Position numbers and translations under genes: made by a program. 64,000 nucleotides of DNA from Metallosphaera tengchongensis (GTDB lineage Archaea; Thermoproteota; Thermoprotei_A; Sulfolobales; Sulfolobaceae): NCBI RefSeq assembly GCF_013343295.1, contig NZ_CP049074.1, positions 1,841,501-1,905,500 on the forward strand, in the 5' to 3' direction. The notes under the pieces were generated by a model that did no database searches, had not been told where the DNA came from, and worked only from the letters and a program-made list of their open reading frames with translations. Shown piece after piece: positions 57,682 through 64,000 of this stretch (its first letter is position 1; the number at the start of each line of letters is the position of its first letter).

Positions 57682-58086
57682 CTGTCAGGACAATATGTAG
57701 GTTTACCCTGAATAGTGTTAGATAAAGCGCCCTTAGCTGGAAAGAAGTATGGGGAATTAGCGTTGTAGAGGAGACTAAAGACGTGGAACTGGACTCTACA
57801 GGGCTAAGGTCCGAGCCCCTATTAATCCCTTGACTGGGGAGTAGGTCATGCAGTCTCGCCTGTTACAGACTAGTTAGGTCGGTAGTTAAAGTGAGGAAAT
57901 ACACCTCTCACGGAAAGGTCGTTACTAGTCACGGACTAGTGAACTGACCTCCTCCTAGCCCTAAAGGGCAAGGCCTGTCCTCACTTTGTCGAGATTAAAT
58001 ACGTCCAAAGGAGTGACGGGGGACAGAGCGTGTAGTCACGGACAGGGTAAGGGAAGGCTTATAACGTATGAGTTCACCCTTATCAT
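57682..58086. other. Intergenic region with an inverted end-hairpin copy
   Basis: A minus-strand copy of the end repeat lies at 57944-57980 (GCCTTGCCCTTTAGGGCTAG then GAGGAGGTCAG). It faces the right end of the decayed tnpB element 270 bases away. No gene seen. GGCTTATAACG near 58056-58066 is a plausible TATA box for the ThDP enzyme. Confidence 0.5.
57944..57980 (-). repeat. TnpB-element end hairpin, solo copy (minus)
   Basis: On minus: GGCCTTGCCCTTTAGGGCTA, then GGAGGAGGTCAG. Good match to the right-end consensus. Confidence 0.7.
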
Positions 58087-59751
58087 ATGAAGGCCTCTGA
58101 AGCCCTCCTTAAAATGCTGGAAGGCTATGGGGTGAAACACGTCTTTGGGCTTGTCGGTGAAACTTCATTACCCCTATACGAGGCGTTCTCTGACTTCCCG
58201 CAAATTCACCATGTTCACGGAAGGGATGAGAGGAACGTCGTCATCATGGCTGACGCCTACGCTAGGTTTTCAGGAAGACCCGGTGTAGCCGAAATACCGG
58301 GAGTCGGCGCTCCCTATGCATTACCAGGGTTAGCTGAGGCAAACGTATCTGGAATACCGATCATAACGTTCGTGAGTGATATCCCCGTCCAGAGTGAGAA
58401 GAGAAACGTCCTTACTGAGCACGACAAGGGTTACTTAGCATCAGTCTCAAAGGAGAACTTGAACGTCATGAGCCCCACGGCGTTACCTAGGCTGGTGAGG
58501 AGGGCCTTCAGGACAGCGACGACGGGAAGGACAGGACCGGTCACGGTGAGGATCCCGTCTGACGTACTGGACGGAGAAGTGGAAGAGGGAGAGGTCTACG
58601 TCCAACCGGAGTTCTCGAGCTATCCTTCCTTAAGGTTCGCACCTGAAGACGAAAGGATCTCCCAAGCCCTCAAGATGCTTGAGAACGCCACAAACCCAGT
58701 GATGGTGTGCGGTCAGGGGGTCCTCCTCTCCCACGCTGAGGATGAGGTCTTAAGGCTCGCCGAGATCCTTGGAATCCCTGTCGGTACCACAATAACGGGG
58801 AAAGGGGCGTTTCCCGAGACCCATCCCCTCTCCATAGGGGTCATTGGGGCTAGGGGTGGTACCAAGTTCTCCAACAGAGTCGTGGCGGAGGCTGACGTGG
58901 TTTTCCTCATCGGGACTAACACGGATTCTGCCAACACCTGGGACTGGAGGCTCCCAAGCTCAACATCCACGGTCATACAGTTGGACGTTAGCGAGAGGGA
59001 ACTTGGGAACAACTACAAGGTCTACCCACTCCTTGGGGACGCAAAGCTGACTCTGAGGAGAATGATAGACATGGTTAAGGGGGCCAGGAGATGGAGGGAA
59101 GTTCAGGGGAAAGCTGACTATGAGAACCACGTCAGCTCATTGGGCTCCGTTGAGACAGACCTGGTAAACCCCGTGAAATTTATGCAGTTACTCTCAAGGA
59201 CGTTGGACGAGAGGACTTATGTAGTAGCGGAACCAGGGACCGGGGCCATTTACAGCTCTGCCTACCTCAAGCTTAAGTTCCACGGGAGAAGGATAATGTA
59301 CAACTATTCTCTTGGCGGTCTAGGGTATGCCATCCCAGCCTCGATTGGTACCTACTTCGCCACAGGCGGGAGAGTGATTACCTTAGCCACCGACGGAAAT
59401 CTCTTCTTCGAGATGGGGGAGTTGGAGACCCTGAGCAGGGTGAAGGCTAACGTGAAGGTCTTCATGTTCAATAACAAGTCTTTCGGTTGGATAAGGGCTG
59501 CCATGGTGAGCAAATATGGTAGGGTCCTGGACGGGACTAGTATGGGTGAAGTCGACTTCTCCAAGATAGCTAAGTCCTTTAATATGGAGTATGACAGGAT
59601 AGAGAGGACCGGGGATATAGAGGAGGTTTTAGGGAGGACTTTCAAGGATGACTTACCTAAATTTGTGGAAGTTTTGATTAGGAGCGAAGACAAGGTAGTC
59701 CCCCCTGTTCCAGAGTGGAGGGACATCAAGGACGGGATCTATCTGGGCTAG
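58087..59751 (+). CDS. Thiamine diphosphate-dependent enzyme (acetolactate synthase-like)
   Basis: 554 residues in the three-domain arrangement of the ThDP family. Catalytic Glu48 lies in HGRDERNVVIMADAYAR; the central domain carries GNLGIPVGTT-like nucleotide-domain features (LGIPVGTTITGKGAFPETHP); the ThDP/Mg site is TLATDGNLFFEMGELET then KVFMFNNKSFGW. Members include acetolactate synthase, benzoylformate decarboxylase, sulfoacetaldehyde acetyltransferase and others; no ilvN regulator is adjacent. The donor 2-oxo acid cannot be inferred. Confidence 0.85.
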   Translation: MKASEALLKMLEGYGVKHVFGLVGETSLPLYEAFSDFPQIHHVHGRDERNVVIMADAYARFSGRPGVAEIPGVGAPYALPGLAEANVSGIPIITFVSDIPVQSEKRNVLTEHDKGYLASVSKENLNVMSPTALPRLVRRAFRTATTGRTGPVTVRIPSDVLDGEVEEGEVYVQPEFSSYPSLRFAPEDERISQALKMLENATNPVMVCGQGVLLSHAEDEVLRLAEILGIPVGTTITGKGAFPETHPLSIGVIGARGGTKFSNRVVAEADVVFLIGTNTDSANTWDWRLPSSTSTVIQLDVSERELGNNYKVYPLLGDAKLTLRRMIDMVKGARRWREVQGKADYENHVSSLGSVETDLVNPVKFMQLLSRTLDERTYVVAEPGTGAIYSSAYLKLKFHGRRIMYNYSLGGLGYAIPASIGTYFATGGRVITLATDGNLFFEMGELETLSRVKANVKVFMFNNKSFGWIRAAMVSKYGRVLDGTSMGEVDFSKIAKSFNMEYDRIERTGDIEEVLGRTFKDDLPKFVEVLIRSEDKVVPPVPEWRDIKDGIYLG

Positions 59752-59889
59752 GACACTGAGTCTCACACCAACTTTGGGTACCTACCCTCAGGCACTTTCG
59801 CCCAACCTCTGGACACCCAACGACAGTCTATCTCGAGTCTTAATTAGGGAAACCATTGAGATATAAATAATGGTTCTCAAATTTCTTTC

Positions 59890-60570
59890 CCCTAAACCTA
59901 CCCTAGGGTACGCAACGTGTCAGTCCGGTTGACTCCAACACAGTCATAATCCATCGACTTCAACAAGATGACAGTGAGGATAACAGGGGTCGGTGAGCTA
60001 CCGATCTCGGGGCACTCTAGGAACCTGCCAGAGTATAAGGACTGGGAGCTGAGGGAGGCTAGGTTATTGCTCAGGGAAGGTAAAGCGTACCTAAAGGTCT
60101 CTTTCCTCAAGGAATGAAAGGGACAAGATATCACGGACGGTGTCGCTGTTGACGTTAACATGGCTGAGGTCGTAGTAGGTAAAGACGATAAACAGTTCGT
60201 CAGGATACCCACCCGTCTCGAGGACGCACACCACTACAGGTCGCTAGCTGAGTCCCTACAGAAGAAACACGAAAAGAGGTGGAAGGAGAACCACAGGACC
60301 TTTAACGGGGTAAGGTCATACCACAGGAAGGCTAGGAACGTCTTGGAGGACTCAGCTAGGAAGGTTGGGAAGTAGGTAGTCGATATAGCTAGTTCTCTAA
60401 ACGCCTCAGTCATATTCCTAGAAGACCTCAAGAACCTCATTAAGAGGGTGAAGAAGCTATCAGTACAGTTTAGGGATAGACTCTACTTGATACAGTACCG
60501 TAGGCTCCAGTACTGGATTGAATGGCAAGCTAGAAAACATGGTCTCAAGGTAGTGTATGTTGACCCACAC
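59890..60570 (+). pseudogene. TnpB remnant (same subfamily as the intact copy)
   Basis: Aligns by eye with codons about 98-320 of the intact tnp[21 protein letters not shown], then [60 protein letters not shown] and [20 protein letters not shown]. In-frame stops occur after SFLKE and after RKVGK. The 5' part and the zinc ribbon are gone; similarity stops abruptly at about 60570 where a sulfurtransferase fragment begins. Confidence 0.8.
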
Positions 60571-60721
60571 AACCTATTGCAGGATTGGGGAAAGGGCAGC
60601 CCACACCTGGTTCGTGTTCAAGTATCTCCTGGGGTATCCAGCAGTCAGAGTACACGATGGGACGTCAGCAGAATGGAACGACGTGGTAGGTATCCCAGTC
60701 AAGAGAGGACAAGAACCTTGA
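60569..60721 (+). pseudogene. Rhodanese (thiosulfate sulfurtransferase) C-terminal fragment
   Basis: Starting right at the TnpB break, one frame reads [20 protein letters not shown], then [20 protein letters not shown] and IPVKRGQEP before a stop. CRIGER is the active-site loop of rhodanese; the rest is its normal C-terminal end. The N-terminal domain and the start are absent, so this is a fragment left by a deletion or recombination that joined two genes. Confidence 0.7.
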
Positions 60722-60966
60722 CTAATGCTCGCAGCATAAATGTAATCAGGGAACGTGAGTTCAAAAAGGCAGAGATATGTAGCTCCAACCCCGTAAGGAC
60801 AATCCTAAATGACGTGCAGGGACTGGGTAGATGTGAGGGGGTAAGGGTCAAGTTGGACGACTGTGACTGGGTCCTAGTTTTGAGGGGACTCGCGGAGATC
60901 CATAATTTTCACGTCGTGGAGGAAGGGAAGACCTATTTTTTATTAATTTTATATAAAAATAGCTAA
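60722..60966 (+). pseudogene. Possible decayed phosphohexomutase tail
   Basis: A frame with [20 protein letters not shown] then [18 protein letters not shown] recalls the final domain of phosphomannomutase/phosphoglucosamine mutase (the DGxWVLxRxSGTEPxxRxxxE pattern), but the key SGTEP is lost. Weak; could be chance. Confidence 0.25.
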
Positions 60967-61089
60967 TCATTAGAATCTCCTGTCTGAATTCCATTAACTC
61001 AGCTAAACAACTACAATTAAATACAATTAAACAAAAGAAAACGCGAAGGGACATACCATACTTATAAACTAGAAAGGCGAGAGAACCTC

Positions 61090-61830
61090 ATGAATAAAAT
61101 TCTCCTAATGCTTATCCTAGTTGTGGCCTTGGGCTTGGTAGTTACCTATTCCTACACCCAGATTTACATCCCTAGGTATTACGCCCAGCAGTCGGTGGAC
61201 TACTACAACCAGCAGTTGGGCATGATGGGGTATTACGGAGGGTCAGGGATGATGGGCGGAATGATGGGTGGGTACGGAATGGGTAGCTATAACGGTTACG
61301 CTACGGCTTACGCCCAGAGAATCCCAATACAACAAGCTGAGGTCTACGTTAACTTTAGCAGTCCATCAGCGGAGGTTTTCCGTGCCAATGATACCGTAGT
61401 ACTCACGGGGAATAACGTTAACCTCGTTATCCTGAGCATGGGGCATGGGAGGGCATTCAACCTCACCCATTACGCTGGAGGAGCGCACGCTCAGGACAAC
61501 GTCTTCGTTACCTATGGGCTGGTCAACCCGACTATTATTGTCCCAGTTGGTTCAGAGGTCCACATAACCTTGATCAATTTGGACGAGGGGGACTACCACA
61601 ACTTGGCTATAACTCCTGTGCCCCCACCTTATCCCTACTACTCCATGATGGACGTTAGGATGGACGTCCTGGGTATGACCCCCATGTTACCTCCAGCGAA
61701 CTACGGTGTAGGTATGGCGTACGAGTTCTCCTTCTCCACAGTTTTCCAGACCCCTGGGACCTATTACTACATCTGCGAGTATCCGGGACACGCACAGATG
61801 GGGATGTATGGGGAGATAGAGGTGGTCTAA
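61090..61830 (+). CDS. Membrane-anchored blue copper protein (rusticyanin/sulfocyanin-like)
   Basis: 246 residues. An N-terminal helix (ILLMLILVVALGLVVTY) anchors or exports it; residues 40-70 are rich in Met, Gly and Tyr (GSGMMGGMMGGYGMG). The cupredoxin domain has copper ligands His170 (DEGDYHNLAI), Cys229, His234 and Met239 (GTYYYICEYPGHAQMGMYG), with the Cys+5 His and Cys+10 Met spacing of rusticyanin. It likely carries electrons at the outer face, as in sulfur or iron oxidation. A membrane protein follows in the same frame. Confidence 0.87.
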   Translation: MNKILLMLILVVALGLVVTYSYTQIYIPRYYAQQSVDYYNQQLGMMGYYGGSGMMGGMMGGYGMGSYNGYATAYAQRIPIQQAEVYVNFSSPSAEVFRANDTVVLTGNNVNLVILSMGHGRAFNLTHYAGGAHAQDNVFVTYGLVNPTIIVPVGSEVHITLINLDEGDYHNLAITPVPPPYPYYSMMDVRMDVLGMTPMLPPANYGVGMAYEFSFSTVFQTPGTYYYICEYPGHAQMGMYGEIEVV

Positions 61831-61872
61831 ACGGAGACCTATCAGACGCTTGGGCTGATCGGGTCAATACTC

Positions 61873-62154
61873 TTGATAATCCCCGCAGTGATGGCCTTTG
61901 GGTTCGGGGTTTACTATTTTCATATGGGATTCGGAATGATGGGCGGGATGATGGGGCCAGGGTTCTTCTTCCCGGTCTTCTTCTTCGTCCCAATGGTTAT
62001 GGGAATAATTGGTTCCCTGATCGGGGATAGAGTAGCAGGGGGCGTCCTCCTTATTCTAGCGGCCTTGTTTTCTCTGCCCTTGTTCTTTGGCTTCTTCGGG
62101 ATTTCATTTGTCCTCCTGTTGGTAGGAGGGATTCTGGCTCTCTCTCGTAAATGA
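61873..62154 (+). CDS. Small Met/Gly/Phe-rich membrane protein
   Basis: 93 residues from a TTG, with about three membrane helices; near the N-terminus MGFGMMGGMMGPGFFF echoes the linker of the preceding copper protein. The frame is the same as that of the preceding gene and stays open from its stop codon; codons 61831-61872 encode a good helix start (QTLGLIGSILLI) but contain no ATG, GTG or TTG. Start is therefore uncertain: TTG at 61873, an unusual codon upstream, or readthrough. Probable partner of the copper protein; function unknown. Confidence 0.55.
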   Translation: MIIPAVMAFGFGVYYFHMGFGMMGGMMGPGFFFPVFFFVPMVMGIIGSLIGDRVAGGVLLILAALFSLPLFFGFFGISFVLLLVGGILALSRK

Positions 62155-62889
62155 TGCCTCAAAGAGTTCCGGTTATTGACCGATTTCCAGTCAAGGAGAC
62201 TCCCGTGAGTTGTAACGCCCTAGGCCTCAACGTAACTTCCTCTAGAGCTGGGAGAAGGTCTTGCGTTTCCGTGTAAGACCGGAGAGTAGGTAAGGACTGA
62301 GTGTAAAGAATAACGACCTGTCCCCCTAAGTTATAAGGTTCGTCGTTCTCCCGTCAGGAGGGTTCCGTCACATTGGGTCTAGACTAGGTTTTAGTCGAGT
62401 TTTCATCTCTACACACTTCTGTAGATGTTGAGAGTTCATCCTTTCCCTTCTACACGGAGCGAGACGTGCCCTAGACAATTTCAACACCGTCACGCTGACT
62501 AAGAGAAAGAGCAGCCTAGTCCCTTAGAGCAGAGAAAAGGTCCTTCTGATACCAAACCACTGTTCATGGAAGGAAGCCTAAAAATGAGCAAAATTGAAAA
62601 GTGTCCCTCCTTCTCAGTACATATCCCTTAGACCCGGGGACTCCATCCGAGGAACAGGGGTAAAGTGGCTGAAGACCAAGCCGTTAATCTACCGGACGAA
62701 CGTAGTTTGGTCTGTCATCGCCCACTATCTGCGAAAGTGAGTGTTGCGAACCATAAACCTATGGACCATAAAACCACCCTTTATGGCGAGGAGGTCATCT
62801 AACCGAATTTAGGGAGGTTTAGCTAACTTTCCTTAACTAAAGTAAATTTGGGAAAATATTTTTTTACTATTCCCTCATGGTTTACTTCA
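62155..62889. other. Long intergenic region with an end-hairpin remnant
   Basis: About 735 bases. ACCACCCTTTATGGCGAGGA then GGTCAT (62773-62797) is a diverged copy of the dispersed hairpin. No intact ORF. The last part is A/T-rich (AAATATTTTTTTAC near 62854-62867) and likely holds the next gene's promoter. Confidence 0.4.
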
Positions 62890-63276
62890 ATGTCGGAGAA
62901 ACTCGGGTTCGGAAAAACCAGTTTAAGATGGGTCGCAATGTTGTTATCAGCCCTCTGGGCAGGGGTACACCTAGACCTGACCACCGCAGTCCTTCCCAAC
63001 CCTACGGCAACGCTAGTCTACAGGATATTTTTCGGTTTCGTCGCCTCTTTAGCCTTAGTTGCAGCAGCTGCTTTCATTCAAGGACTCAGGTCCCTGTACC
63101 TCCCCGCAGCACTTTTTTACGTTATAGACCTGGGTCTCCTGGTCGAGACTAGGACAGCCCCAGCTCTGCTCATAGGGAAGAGGCTCCCCTTCAACCCCTA
63201 CGTAGACATCTCGTTGGTCTTGGACGTAATCCTAGTGATAGTGTCGCTGTTGCTGTGGAGAGTAGATAGGAAGTAA
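62890..63276 (+). CDS. Small membrane protein, unknown
   Basis: 128 residues from the ATG at 62890; a TTG at 62848 would add 14 residues but A/T-rich sequence about 28 bases before 62890 supports the ATG. Four hydrophobic segments (RWVAMLLSALWAGVHL, FFGFVASLALVAAAAFI, AALFYVIDLGLLVE, SLVLDVILVIVSLLLW). No domain recognised. Confidence 0.55.
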   Translation: MSEKLGFGKTSLRWVAMLLSALWAGVHLDLTTAVLPNPTATLVYRIFFGFVASLALVAAAAFIQGLRSLYLPAALFYVIDLGLLVETRTAPALLIGKRLPFNPYVDISLVLDVILVIVSLLLWRVDRK

Positions 63277-63383
63277 GCCGTTGACCTCTTTTCCCCAAAG
63301 TTAACCTTTTTGAACCTTTGTATACCGTCAGGATCCTGTGCCTCACGTTCTCCAGGGTATCCATGACGGTGACTATGTTCCCT

Positions 63384-63992
63384 TTAACCACCAAGTACAA
63401 GGAGTCTGTTAACCTCCCTCAGGACTGTGAGGAGGTCCCTAGCCCATAAGGTGAACACCCTGTCCTTCTCCAGGTCGTTAAACCCATAGGGGTGGATTAT
63501 CCTGGAGATGTTGGAGTAGGTCGTCTTCAACACATCCCCCTTCATACCCCTAATGTGGGTAGCCAGACCCATAAGTGCGCTCGCCTTGGGCATTGCCAGC
63601 GTGAAGTACTTGGCGTCCCTAGAACACTTCCTACACTTTGCCCTAACCTTGAGGTGCAGTGAACTCTCCAACTCCTTAACGCTTATTGAGTACCTAGGAA
63701 ACATGAGATGTCTCTCACAGGTCGGTTCCCCAGCCAGGTAAATGGTGAACCTGTCCAGTCTAACCTCCCTCCCTAGAAATCTCCTGACACTCCTTAAGGC
63801 ATCCCGCTCATTCCTGATGGTGTACCCCGAGTCCACCATTACGTGCCATCTCCTGGTCTTGAGGAGCTCGAGGTATTTCTCTGAGGTCTCTGAGACTAGG
63901 ACGGAGAGGCATGCCCTCTCTATGATGAACCTGTTGCTCTCCTCCGCTGACCTTAAGAAGCCTAGGGTGGCGTTCTTGTACCCGGTCCACAT
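63384..63992 (-). CDS. Uncharacterised protein with possible zinc knuckle (may extend past window)
   Basis: 202 residues from the ATG at 63990-63992, but the frame is still open at the window end, so the true start may lie outside. A Cys/His set (PTCERHLMFP, then AKCRKCSRDAKYFTL) near 107-148 could bind zinc. The rest is helical with many Arg and Lys. No family recognised. The gene converges on the small membrane protein. Confidence 0.5.
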   Translation of the reverse strand: MWTGYKNATLGFLRSAEESNRFIIERACLSVLVSETSEKYLELLKTRRWHVMVDSGYTIRNERDALRSVRRFLGREVRLDRFTIYLAGEPTCERHLMFPRYSISVKELESSLHLKVRAKCRKCSRDAKYFTLAMPKASALMGLATHIRGMKGDVLKTTYSNISRIIHPYGFNDLEKDRVFTLWARDLLTVLREVNRLLVLGG

Positions 63993-64000
63993 GGAGTTTG

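Overview
The window is from an acidophilic archaeon of the order Sulfolobales, and the mix of genes (carotenoid cluster, rusticyanin/sulfocyanin-type copper protein, urease operon, P3A proton ATPase) would fit Metallosphaera or a close relative. That placement is inference from gene content. Many genes appear leaderless, with an A/T-rich TATA-like box about 25 bases before the start codon. No tRNA, rRNA or CRISPR array was recognised.

Layout. 1-10.3 kb: the end of a DUF1028 gene, a degenerate radical-SAM/B12-like gene whose last codons lie in a repeat, and a divergent carotenoid cluster (crtB-crtY-glycosyltransferase on minus, crtZ-crtI on plus). A hemerythrin-like protein, a membrane protein, an MFS exporter and a two-HTH Lrp-like regulator follow. 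10.5-27 kb: housekeeping and accessory genes: an SRPBCC protein, a DMT transporter, an McrBC-type restriction pair, a CDF metal exporter, a cupin, a Rieske ferredoxin, a P3A H+-ATPase, thiC with a perfect palindrome at its start, a DHA2 exporter, a UVDE endonuclease and a lone CARF-like protein. 27.5-32.1 kb: a tight urease operon (ureAB fusion, ureC, ureE, ureF, ureG, ureD). 32-60 kb: an accessory zone with TnpB-only (IS1341-type) elements, one intact and several decayed, plus many copies of their roughly 40-base end hairpin and three to four copies of an unexplained roughly 270-base repeat. Set among these are two coiled-coil/nuclease-like proteins with young internal tandem repeats, two paralogous metallophosphoesterases flanking an aminotransferase, an arginine deiminase, an APC transporter, a DUF3800 gene bracketed by direct repeats, an AAA ATPase with an operator-like palindrome, a TPR protein, a radical SAM enzyme with unusual cysteine spacing, a methyltransferase and a ThDP enzyme. 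61-64 kb: a blue copper protein with a Met/Gly-rich linker, a small membrane protein in the same frame after it, another membrane protein and a putative zinc-binding protein cut by the window edge.

How the genes may work together. Urease and arginine deiminase both release ammonia, and the P3A ATPase exports protons, so they could jointly support pH homeostasis in an acidophile. The crt genes can carry phytoene to zeaxanthin, and the glycosyltransferase co-transcribed with crtY may glycosylate it. McrBC, the CARF-like protein, the DUF3800 protein and TnpB suggest a modest defence or mobile complement. Main observations for follow-up: the dispersed TnpB-end hairpins that all stop at a GTCAG boundary, the three-copy 270-base repeat without a conserved ORF, the urease flap cysteine replaced by valine, and the two operator-like palindromes.
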